From assembly GCA_900320045.1 (NCBI GenBank), contig ONQT01000016.1, positions 1-61,735 of the forward strand: a stretch of DNA of 61,735 bases, given 5' to 3'. Positions 7,896-14,867 of the stretch are shown piece by piece. Numbering within the stretch: the stretch's first letter is position 1; each line of letters starts with the position of its first letter. The notes beneath the pieces are model-generated. The model had not been told where the DNA came from, made no database searches, and worked only from the letters and a program-made list of their open reading frames with translations. This DNA is from an uncultured Prevotellaceae bacterium (lineage in GTDB: Bacteria; Bacteroidota; Bacteroidia; Bacteroidales; Bacteroidaceae). The translations under genes and the position numbers were made by a program.

Positions 7896-8015
7896 ATGAG
7901 ACTGAATTTGTTGGATTGGACTGAGCAACTGGACGAAGAAACCTTGTTCTACAAGCTGATAGGCTATATGGATAAGAAATACGAAGAGATAAAAGATGAA
8001 CTGAGTGGCATTTAA
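7896..8015 (+). CDS. Small ORF at the end of the R-M operon (39 aa)
   Basis: An ATG follows the methyltransferase stop with no gap (TGA then ATG) and opens a 39-codon frame, MRLNLLDWTEQLDEETLFYK and onward, ending DELSGI. The product is acidic and probably one or two helices. No homology can be claimed, but zero spacing, a clean start and a following hairpin argue that it is translated by re-initiation. It may be a small accessory of the methyltransferase or endonuclease. Confidence 0.5.
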   Translation: MRLNLLDWTEQLDEETLFYKLIGYMDKKYEEIKDELSGI

Positions 8016-8042
8016 AATTCGTATTTTGAATCTGAAATCCAT

Positions 8043-8078
8043 AAATCGGCGATAAAAATAGCCATTTGTCGCCGATTT
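8043..8078 (+). repeat. 10-bp inverted repeat after the R-M operon
   Basis: AAATCGGCGA (8043-8052) and TCGCCGATTT (8069-8078) are perfect complements around a 16-nt loop, 28 bp past the small ORF. The T-run is short (TTTTG), so it may be a weak terminator or a 3' stabilising hairpin. Confidence 0.6.
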
Positions 8079-8146
8079 TGCCCATTTCGTTTTTGATTTT
8101 CCGTTTTTATATCGCTATAGAAGAAACCTTCATGGAGTATTCCATC

Positions 8147-8179
8147 CCTCTTCTTAGCCTCTTCTTGCCCTCTTCTTAC
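8147..8179 (+). repeat. Three tandem 11-bp repeats (CCTCTTCTTRS)
   Basis: Three adjacent copies at 8147, 8158 and 8169 differ only in the last two bases. The period equals about one helical turn. Confidence 0.8.
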
Positions 8180-8218
8180 CCTAATGAAAGACTACCGAAC
8201 ACCTACGCTACAATATAC

Positions 8219-8262
8219 GAACGACCTTGGAACGACGGCGGAACGACCTTCGAACAAGACAT
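8219..8262 (+). repeat. Tandem 11-bp repeats (GAACGACCTTG-like)
   Basis: GAACGAC begins at 8219, 8230 and 8241, with a partial copy (GAAC) at 8252. The period is again exactly 11 bp, as in the different array 40 bp upstream. Confidence 0.75.
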
Positions 8263-8266
8263 ATAG

Positions 8267-8296
8267 GGGACTGACAGAATTCTGTCAGCCCTCTTT
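8267..8296 (+). terminator. Intrinsic terminator with an 18-bp palindrome
   Basis: CTGACAGAATTCTGTCAG (8271-8288) is perfectly palindromic; GGG before it and CCC after it extend the stem past a bulged A, followed by TCTTTT. It would end plus-strand transcripts from the R-M operon. Confidence 0.7.
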
Positions 8297-8368
8297 TCGT
8301 TTCCGTTTCACCCGCGATTTTCCCCGCTTCGTTGTGACACAAGTGACAGATCCTGTTTCATGAGTTAT

Positions 8369-8379
8369 GTATTCAGGTA
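8369..8379. repeat. GTATTCAGGTA, direct repeat of 743-753
   Basis: The identical 11-mer at 743-753 and here bracket the Argonaute and R-M genes in the same orientation, 7.6 kb apart. It may be a recombination core, or a chance match. Confidence 0.35.
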
Positions 8380-8398
8380 GCGTCTGTCTCATTTCTTT

Positions 8399-9079
8399 TC
8401 ACTTTGATTTACTTGCTCTCGGCGATAGGCTATTGTATGTGTCGAGGCCACCAGTATTAGACTTGAAGATAATGGTATCGATAAAGAACAGATGGCCGTC
8501 AGCCCCCATCAACACATTGTTAGGTACGGCATCAAAGATGTCATAGTCGGTATTAGAAAAGTATCCAGCGTCCTGTCTTTTAAAACCAAGACATTGCATT
8601 TCCTGATCAATCTCCTCTTGAGTGGATTCACGCTGGGCTAAGATGAATGGCTGACGAAGAACGGCACACGTTTTGCCATCGCAATTTTCGGAAAAGCCAA
8701 TGAAGTCATAGGCACAATCAGGGAAAAGTTGATTGTGAATCAGAATGCGATTGAAAAAGGGTGTCAGGTTGTCGTCTGAATAGCGGAAGTCGTTCAATTT
8801 GTAAACGTGTTTATTATCCACCGAGATGTAAACTTCATTCTCTGAGCCACGGTCAGAATAAGTGCCTAGGGTAGTTCTGTCTATCCAACAATGGTTGGCT
8901 ATGGCCCAATCCTTTAGTCTTGCAATTTGGACTCCCTTGCAAGCCGTTGTTCCCGCAAGCGCTTGAATTGACTCAAGCACTCCTCGTGCGAAATCGGATG
9001 CAGCTGCCAGTAGGCCACCGAATTCATTTTCTCTTGTGTCACCTTGCGGTGATAGCTGTTCAATATTGTCATTGCTCAT
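8399..9079 (-). CDS. Polyvalent-protein kinase-like domain protein of mobile elements (226 aa)
   Basis: The body (GVQIARLKDWAIANHCWID, then SDRGSENEVY, then VYKLNDFRYSDDNLTPFF) matches, from memory, a kinase-like domain found in polyvalent proteins and stand-alone genes of Bacteroidales phages and conjugative elements. VYKL supplies a lysine, NNVL and FIDT near the C-terminus resemble the catalytic-loop asparagine and metal-binding aspartate of kinase folds. An ATG at 9112 would add 11 residues, but that segment contains the -7 box TATCTTTGC, so the ATG at 9079 is the start. It marks the right part of the accessory island. Substrate unknown. Confidence 0.65.
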   Translation of the reverse strand: MSNDNIEQLSPQGDTRENEFGGLLAAASDFARGVLESIQALAGTTACKGVQIARLKDWAIANHCWIDRTTLGTYSDRGSENEVYISVDNKHVYKLNDFRYSDDNLTPFFNRILIHNQLFPDCAYDFIGFSENCDGKTCAVLRQPFILAQRESTQEEIDQEMQCLGFKRQDAGYFSNTDYDIFDAVPNNVLMGADGHLFFIDTIIFKSNTGGLDTYNSLSPRASKSK

Positions 9080-9098
9080 TCTTTGCACGTTGTCGAAT

Positions 9099-9107
9099 GC
9101 AAAGATA
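9099..9107 (-). promoter_or_regulatory. -7 box for the kinase-like gene
   Basis: TATCTTTGC on the minus strand, 19 bp before the ATG at 9079. It overlaps the upstream in-frame ATG and decides the start. Confidence 0.65.
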
Positions 9108-9212
9108 ACCACTTTTTCTCATATTTGCAACTTTTCCGCACTTTTTTCACCTAAAAGCGTTTTTTTCCAAGTTTTGCGAAGTTGTGAAGTAATTGTCAAA
9201 AATCGAAACAAA

Positions 9213-9243
9213 CAGGCGGGCACCGGTTAGGGGTGTCCGCCTG
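9213..9243 (-). terminator. Terminator of the X25-module gene
   Basis: A 12-bp stem (CAGGCGGGCACC / GGTGTCCGCCTG, one G-T pair) with a 7-nt loop, followed on the minus strand by TTTGTTTC. It lies 45 bp past the stop and separates the starch locus from the accessory island. Confidence 0.75.
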
Positions 9244-9268
9244 AATGAAATATAGAAATAAGGTTGAT

Positions 9269-9308
9269 TTACTTCATCACGACCTTGATTACTTCATCAC
9301 GACCTTGC
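9269..9308 (-). repeat. 20-bp tandem duplication at a stop codon
   Basis: The sequence TTACTTCATCACGACCTTG occurs at 9269 and again at 9289. On the minus strand the last codons of the X25-module gene, including its TAA, are repeated immediately after the stop, so the duplicated copy is untranslated. Confidence 0.9.
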
Positions 9309-10422
9309 GGCCATCCATGATGGCGATGCCGCGATAGTTCTGGTCGATGCGCTGACCCTGCAGGTTGTAGATAGCAGCGCTGGGCTTGATCTTCACGGTA
9401 ACAGCCTCAATACCAGTGGTCTCATAGCCGGCGTCAAGTGTCTTGGTAGCTACGATGAACGAGAAGGTCACATCGTAAGTGCCATCGGCAGTAACGGTCA
9501 GTACCTGGTTTTGACCAGACTCGTTACCATAAGACTCACCCCAAGAGTGGTTGGCTGCGACCTTGTACGAGTAGTCCTTTGCCTTCAATTCAACATTGGC
9601 ACGTGTTAGCTCGAACACGCCCTCGTCGACCTTCTCCATATCGTTTGAAGTATCCTCAGGGTTCCAGTCGCTACCGCAGAGATCCTTTTCACCGCAGATG
9701 GTCCAAGTCTTCTCGCCAAACTCAGCATCGCCAGTCTTCACGGCAGAAACAGTACCTATCATTGTCTCCTCATTAGCTGTGAAAGTAACAGTGTATATGC
9801 CAGGGGCATCAACATAGAGCTCAAAGTTACCACCCATACCAGTATCACCAAGAGCGCCCTCGCCCATATTGCCTAACCAAGAACCATTCTGGACAAATTT
9901 GAAAGGATAAGGGGTTTCGACATTCAGTGCAACTCCAGTCTTTACCAACTTGTAAATCTTACCATCCTCAGTGGTCATCTTGTTTTCTTCGGCGTCTGCA
10001 CTCCATTCTACGCCCAAGAGCTCCTTAGCACCTGCAACAAACCAGTCCGAAGTGGACGGACCTACATAAGCACCAGTCTTTGTGGCCTGAGCATCCACAT
10101 CGTGTGTTGTGGCATTGAAAGAGAATACGATGGTGTACTCGCCATCCTCGGCGATAGGCAGGACTGCATTATCAGCAGGATAAGCCTCGTCCCAAGCATG
10201 GTTTTTAACCACCTTATAGCCATAGTTGCCAGCTTTTACCATCATGCCAGTCTTCGTCAGCGTGAAGTTGACATCGTCGGTAGAGGTCATGTCATTGGTG
10301 GCATCAGACGGAGCCCAATCCACACCCAAAATAGCCTTTTGACCAGCAACGGTCCAAGTGTCCTGTGCTTGCATACCTAATGTGGCAGCGAGCATCACAA
10401 TAAGAGTAAAAATTTTCTTCAT
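9289..10422 (-). CDS. Secreted protein with three X25-like starch-binding modules (377 aa)
   Basis: A signal peptide (MKKIFTLIVMLAATLGMQAQ) is followed by three related modules at about 22-115, 125-230 and 235-330. Each begins with W-x-[VI]-[AC]-G, continues with LG.DW or LGVEW and an NDM or NKM turn, and contains a KV-x-NHxWxE type stretch. The pattern recalls the X25 modules of bacterial pullulanases and SusE/SusF folds, so starch or maltodextrin binding is likely. The C-terminus (YNLQGQR...GRKVVMK) is the tail shared with other secreted proteins in this window. There is no lipobox, so it is secreted or held by the C-terminal signal. It has its own promoter and terminator, apart from the susC operon. 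Confidence 0.75.
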   Translation of the reverse strand: MKKIFTLIVMLAATLGMQAQDTWTVAGQKAILGVDWAPSDATNDMTSTDDVNFTLTKTGMMVKAGNYGYKVVKNHAWDEAYPADNAVLPIAEDGEYTIVFSFNATTHDVDAQATKTGAYVGPSTSDWFVAGAKELLGVEWSADAEENKMTTEDGKIYKLVKTGVALNVETPYPFKFVQNGSWLGNMGEGALGDTGMGGNFELYVDAPGIYTVTFTANEETMIGTVSAVKTGDAEFGEKTWTICGEKDLCGSDWNPEDTSNDMEKVDEGVFELTRANVELKAKDYSYKVAANHSWGESYGNESGQNQVLTVTADGTYDVTFSFIVATKTLDAGYETTGIEAVTVKIKPSAAIYNLQGQRIDQNYRGIAIMDGRKVVMK

Positions 10423-10498
10423 AATTGATAATTATTTAAGTTATGTAATAAAGTTGTAAATATAAAATTCACTATGGAGTAGTTATTTTTTTCTGTCT

Positions 10499-10507
10499 GC
10501 AAAGATA
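10499..10507 (-). promoter_or_regulatory. -7 box for the X25-module gene
   Basis: TATCTTTGC on the minus strand, 76 bp before the ATG, downstream of the susF-like terminator. It gives the gene an independent transcript with a long AT-rich leader. Confidence 0.65.
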
Positions 10508-10551
10508 AGGATTATTATCATACAATGTTCCTTTACAACGTAAAAAAATTC

Positions 10552-10588
10552 AAAAGGTAGTGCGCAAACGATTACGCACCACCTTTTT
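10552..10588 (-). terminator. Terminator of the susCDEF operon
   Basis: AAAAGGTAGTGCG and CGCACCACCTTTT pair with one mismatch; on the minus strand the stem is followed by GAATTTTTTTA. It lies 15 bp past the stop of the susF-like gene. Confidence 0.8.
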
Positions 10589-10602
10589 CCCGTACGGAAA
10601 CT

Positions 10603-11835
10603 TTATTCCACTGGTACGAAATGGAGGGCGCCCGTGATGTCGCAGAAGTAAATATTATACTTTCCTGCGGGCACCTTGATCGCCTTGCCTGTCGTAGTGC
10701 AGTACTTAGCCCACATATTGTCCTGGTCATAGTCTACCGTCCAGGCACCGTCGGCATCGCCAAAGCCCCACGTAGTGGTACCGGAAGCAACTGTCACCAG
10801 CGACTCTGCAGCAACATTGACGTTAAGGGCGCACCAGTTGTGCTTGTCGGTTCCAATACCTGTCTTACCAGCGACACCCACCGACGTCATAGCCACGTCA
10901 GCAGCCAGACCCTTCAGCGTCATGGTCGAATACTTGGTAGGATTCTGGTTTGCCAGCAGTTCCCACTTGAAGGTCTTGGCCTCGAGATCGATTGTGAAGG
11001 TGTAGAAGGCCTTCGTAGGAGCCAGGAAGTATACGGGGATAGAGGTGCCCTCAGGAAGTCCCTGGAAGGAGGTGCCCGACATAGGTTTCTGGTTGGCCTC
11101 TTCCTGCGACGGCATACCATAGACCTTGTCGTAATCAGCAGCTACAGCATTCTTGGTACCATTGTTGGTAGCCACCTTCCAGTACATCTCGTTCCATACG
11201 AGGATGTCTGACGAGCTGGCAAACATACTGGTGAAGTAGAATTTCTGGTCGTTCTCCGGATCAGGCGTCATGATGGCCTTGTTGGCAGCCTTGGCATCAG
11301 CACTGTTCACCTTGCCAAAGACATAGTAGTAAGAGTTCTCCATCTCAATGGGTGTTACCCTCAGCGTAAAACTGCACATCGTGATGAGCTGAGCCTCCGT
11401 GCCGCTGACAGCGTCAGCCAGCAACTTAGCCTTGAATGTGCGCTCTGTGCGCTTCTTTCCATAATGGGCGTAAATCATGTCTTCCAGCCCCTTTCTGGTC
11501 ACCATACCTTCCTCGGTAGCAACCACCTTGGTAGAGACATTCTCGCCCTTGTCGGCAGGCCATGCCTCCAAACGGACATCCTTAAGGACGACACCCTCGG
11601 GCAGCGTACCTCTCGTCATGGTAAACAGTTTAATGGTAGTGGTAGCCTCGGGCATGGTAGCCAAGTCAATAGGATTGCCGGCGGCAGCCGTAGGAGTTGC
11701 CGAGAAGCCCGTAACGTTGTAGAGTGGCCCCTGAGCATAGACCTCGGGCTGCGGATAGTCGTCGTGGCTCTCTGTGCAGGCGGTCAGAGACCAGCCTGCA
11801 ATCAAGAGCAACAGATATATTGATAACTTTTTCAT
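10603..11835 (-). CDS. SusF/SusE-like outer-membrane starch-binding lipoprotein (DUF5115 type, 410 aa)
   Basis: Signal peptide with lipobox LTAC (C20), then TESHDDYPQP, an acidic start suited to surface export. The N-terminal 25-140 region is a SusE-like immunoglobulin-type domain; two further domains at about 155-285 (YYYVFGKVNSAD...) and 300-410 contain aromatic-rich strands (WGFGDADGAWTVDYDQDNMW) of the kind that bind starch. Last gene of the susCDEF operon, followed by a terminator. In the Bacteroides system SusE and SusF are accessory binding proteins at the cell surface. Assignment rests on position, lipobox and fold pattern. Confidence 0.78.
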   Translation of the reverse strand: MKKLSIYLLLLIAGWSLTACTESHDDYPQPEVYAQGPLYNVTGFSATPTAAAGNPIDLATMPEATTTIKLFTMTRGTLPEGVVLKDVRLEAWPADKGENVSTKVVATEEGMVTRKGLEDMIYAHYGKKRTERTFKAKLLADAVSGTEAQLITMCSFTLRVTPIEMENSYYYVFGKVNSADAKAANKAIMTPDPENDQKFYFTSMFASSSDILVWNEMYWKVATNNGTKNAVAADYDKVYGMPSQEEANQKPMSGTSFQGLPEGTSIPVYFLAPTKAFYTFTIDLEAKTFKWELLANQNPTKYSTMTLKGLAADVAMTSVGVAGKTGIGTDKHNWCALNVNVAAESLVTVASGTTTWGFGDADGAWTVDYDQDNMWAKYCTTTGKAIKVPAGKYNIYFCDITGALHFVPVE

Positions 11836-11862
11836 AATCTTATCATTTTGTTTGAGTTAGCA

Positions 11863-13116
11863 TTATTTTAGTGAACCAGTATCGTCAGAGAACTTGAAGT
11901 AAACACGCTGGCCAACAGCACCATCGACGCGTTCCTGATCACCACCGTTGCCACGATAAGCAATCTCGCCTGTTTCTGCAGAACCTTTCTTGAATACGAA
12001 GAACTCGGTCTTCCACCAGTCATAGTTCCTTACCTTAACATAGGCGCGTGTACCACCATCGCCTTCGACTTTATGCGTCAACTTTGGTGATACGAACTCA
12101 CCACTCATAGTCGTCGGAGTCTCAAACTTGACGTACTCCGTGAAATATTGACGCAGGTTATCTTCCTTCCAGCAGCCATTAGCAACATCATCAATAACAA
12201 TACCATTAGGTACTACTGAGGGATTAGAACTGACAGCATCAGAATTGATAATGCTGGTGCCAATGAGCCATACCTCAGCCTTTTCAAAACTAAACTTCAG
12301 TGACATAGTACGTTTCACATTGTCGACCTTGCCTTCAATAATCATCGTGTACCAGCCCTTGTTATCGGCCTTAATGACACCAGTAACGGGGTCAACATGG
12401 AAACCGGGAGTTTGGCAAGAATAGGTAACATCAATCCAGTCGTCAGCATAGTTAGGTGCTCCTTTGATAGGACTTGTCTGGATGCCGTCGCCGTCAATCC
12501 AACATACTCGCCAGTGGACATTCGTGTTACTGTTAACCTGAGTAGAAGGTACAGACTTCTCCCAGTTGTTCTCCGTAAACTTGCCGTTGACGTAGAAGTG
12601 CTCTGGAACCACCACATCGGGCAATGCGAACTTGGTCTTCACCTCATTGAGGGCGACGATGTTCGAATAGCTGTCAGAATTAGCCACACCATCGATATAG
12701 GCATGAATCTGAATGTAAGCAGGAGTTTGTGCGGGGAAGTCCTCACGCTTCAATTGTCTCTTGGTCATCAGCTGCTTGGTAGTGGCAATAGCCAGCTCCT
12801 TGGCTGGAACCCTCATCAGATTCTTATAGTAGGTAGTGGTCAGCTTGGTAGGATTGGACATGTCTGCATCCAACGACAAATTAACGACGTAGGTTACTGT
12901 TGTCGGGAAGCCGAAGCTGGGAGCAGTACATGCAAGCGTAATCGAATCACTGATCTCAAAGTCATACGTGCTGTTGGCAAAAGTGGGTGTGTTAAGATGA
13001 ATAGGTGCTTGAGGATGTGAAAGATCGATAGACGGATTACTGTCACGGTCAGCCTCACAAGCCGAGAAACATATTACACCCACCAACAGTGCAGCAAATA
13101 TATTTAGCTTTTTCAT
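11863..13116 (-). CDS. SusE-domain outer-membrane lipoprotein (417 aa)
   Basis: Lipobox FSAC (C20) is followed by EADRDSNP. Residues 30-170 form the SusE N-terminal domain (PQAPIHLNTPTFANSTYDF, then LACTAPSFGFPTTVTYVVNLS and KRQLKREDFP), a region conserved across SusE proteins. Two C-terminal binding domains follow (about 185-300 and 300-417), each with several tryptophans. It lies 22 bp after susD and 27 bp before the susF-like gene. It should bind starch at the surface alongside SusD. Confidence 0.85.
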   Translation of the reverse strand: MKKLNIFAALLVGVICFSACEADRDSNPSIDLSHPQAPIHLNTPTFANSTYDFEISDSITLACTAPSFGFPTTVTYVVNLSLDADMSNPTKLTTTYYKNLMRVPAKELAIATTKQLMTKRQLKREDFPAQTPAYIQIHAYIDGVANSDSYSNIVALNEVKTKFALPDVVVPEHFYVNGKFTENNWEKSVPSTQVNSNTNVHWRVCWIDGDGIQTSPIKGAPNYADDWIDVTYSCQTPGFHVDPVTGVIKADNKGWYTMIIEGKVDNVKRTMSLKFSFEKAEVWLIGTSIINSDAVSSNPSVVPNGIVIDDVANGCWKEDNLRQYFTEYVKFETPTTMSGEFVSPKLTHKVEGDGGTRAYVKVRNYDWWKTEFFVFKKGSAETGEIAYRGNGGDQERVDGAVGQRVYFKFSDDTGSLK

Positions 13117-13138
13117 AACTGTTACGTGTTAAGGTTGC

Positions 13139-14833
13139 TTATTTATAATTGGGTTTTATATTCGGGTTGGCATTCAACTCGCTGTCAGGAATCGGGAAGA
13201 TGTTCAAACGCTTGTCGAACGGCTGACCAGCCTGAGAGCCACCCATCCATTCCCATCTGTAGTCGCTCTGGCCGCCATAACGGTTCCAGCGAATGAGCAC
13301 CATACGGCGCATACCTTCGAAGCCGAATTCACGTGACCACTCCTGAAAAACGTTCTCCAGAGTGAAGCTAGACAAGGCGTCAGCACTCATGTTGTCATAC
13401 TTGTTACCAGTCTTCACATGGGCACGCTGGCGCAGAGCCTTAATGCGACTCACACCTTCAGCAGTACAGTTGCCGCCGTTCATACGGGCATCGCACTCTG
13501 CAGAAATCAAATAAGCTTCTGCAAGTCGAATCATTGGATAGTCGGTATCCACGAACTGGCCACCAGCGTGATGTCCTGATGTACCATCGGCATGGAGGTT
13601 GTTGAACTTCATATAGATGTAACCTTGGTTCTTGTCATCTTCCTTCTGAATGCTCAACTTCTGGTCGCTGGTATAGAAGATAGCGCGATCATCACCTACA
13701 AAAACGACATTATCTTTATGTACACCCGACGGAGCAACGCTATTGCCAAAGAAGAACTTTGAGAACTGCTGACGAGCGCGAATGCCAATGTCCCAAGCCT
13801 CAGTTGTTCCATAACCCTTAATTGCATTTCCGTTCGCATCTTTGCAACCATAAAGATCCTCATCTTTCATAGTAGCCTTGGCTGGAGCAGCAATCATAAA
13901 CAACGAACCGCCCCATGTCTGAGTCTTTTCACCATCGTGCAAAGCAGGAAGGATAATCTCGTTTTGAGCACCATTTTTGTCGTTGTCACCCATGAACAGC
14001 AGCTGGTAGGGCGAGAAACCACTCGTTGTGGAAATACTGTTGTTTTCTGTGCAAAGCTCGTAGCGGCTGTTAATGGCCATATCGGCATAACGCTTGGCAT
14101 CAGCCCATCGAGCCGTTCCTGTATACACCTCAGCATTAACATACATACGGGCCAGCAACATATAACCTGCAGCCTTGTCGGCACGGCCATAATCGACGCT
14201 TCTGGGATCGGCCAAAACCTCACCACTGGAACCTTCACCAATGATATCCCTCAGTTCACTCTCCAAAAAGGCAAACAAATCGGCACGCTGAATCTGAGGT
14301 GCCTTCTCACTTGACAACTTGGTGAGGAACGGAGGATTAGCATAGAGGTCCATCAGGTAGAAATAATGGAATGCACGCATAAAGCGAGCCTCGGCACGCT
14401 TCTGCTTTGTCGCAGCATCGTCTCCATTGGCATTCTCCAAATAGAAATTACACATGGTAACACCAAACATCAGACGATAGTAGAGTGCCTTAATCATTAC
14501 GTTGGAATTAGTCCAGGTGTTACGGTTCAGCTCAGGCATACCAGGGTCGTTCCACCAGCAATGACCTTCGTCGGTGGTCAGTGTGTTCATATTCCATATC
14601 AGACGAGTCATGTTAGATGTACCCTCGTCAATATCGTCCAGGTCGCTGTCACCGTTTGGGCCTGTCTGACCTGTCAGCACCAGATTACCATAAATCTTGT
14701 TGAAGATATAGTCTACATTGAAGTCTGACTCTTCTTGCGGATTGATATTATCTACCTCTAAGTCCTTCACACAAGCAGTGAAGAGCGTGGCGCAGGCTAT
14801 CAGGGCAGCAGGCAAAATATATCTAAGTTTCAT
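13139..14833 (-). CDS. susD: SusD-like starch-binding lipoprotein (564 aa)
   Basis: The frame opens at 14860, but the signal peptide begins at the ATG at 14833 (MKLRYILPAALIACATLFTAC, lipobox Cys21), which is the better start. The rest is typical RagB/SusD: an N-terminal helical TPR-like scaffold (AEARFMRAFHYFYLMDLYAN), the conserved TDYPMIRLAEAYLISAEC segment, and the end PIPDSELNANPNIKPN. SusD caps the SusC channel and captures glycan at the surface. It follows susC by 34 bp in the same operon. Nothing looks damaged. Confidence 0.93.
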   Translation of the reverse strand: MKLRYILPAALIACATLFTACVKDLEVDNINPQEESDFNVDYIFNKIYGNLVLTGQTGPNGDSDLDDIDEGTSNMTRLIWNMNTLTTDEGHCWWNDPGMPELNRNTWTNSNVMIKALYYRLMFGVTMCNFYLENANGDDAATKQKRAEARFMRAFHYFYLMDLYANPPFLTKLSSEKAPQIQRADLFAFLESELRDIIGEGSSGEVLADPRSVDYGRADKAAGYMLLARMYVNAEVYTGTARWADAKRYADMAINSRYELCTENNSISTTSGFSPYQLLFMGDNDKNGAQNEIILPALHDGEKTQTWGGSLFMIAAPAKATMKDEDLYGCKDANGNAIKGYGTTEAWDIGIRARQQFSKFFFGNSVAPSGVHKDNVVFVGDDRAIFYTSDQKLSIQKEDDKNQGYIYMKFNNLHADGTSGHHAGGQFVDTDYPMIRLAEAYLISAECDARMNGGNCTAEGVSRIKALRQRAHVKTGNKYDNMSADALSSFTLENVFQEWSREFGFEGMRRMVLIRWNRYGGQSDYRWEWMGGSQAGQPFDKRLNIFPIPDSELNANPNIKPNYK

Positions 14834-14867
14834 AGCTTTATTTTTTTCTTTTATACTCATTATTATA

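Larger units (their letters stand above)
8016..8398. other. 383-bp gene-free stretch with hairpins and short repeats
   Basis: Between the R-M operon and the kinase-like gene there is no convincing gene. It holds a 10-bp inverted repeat, two arrays of 11-bp repeats, a terminator built on an 18-bp palindrome, and the second copy of GTATTCAGGTA. A 66-codon frame (8066-8266) crosses the repeats and looks spurious. Confidence 0.7.

Noticed and set aside
8066-8266. A 66-codon plus-strand frame after the R-M operon
   Set aside because: It runs through two short tandem-repeat arrays and a hairpin, has no sensible composition and no coupling to a gene.
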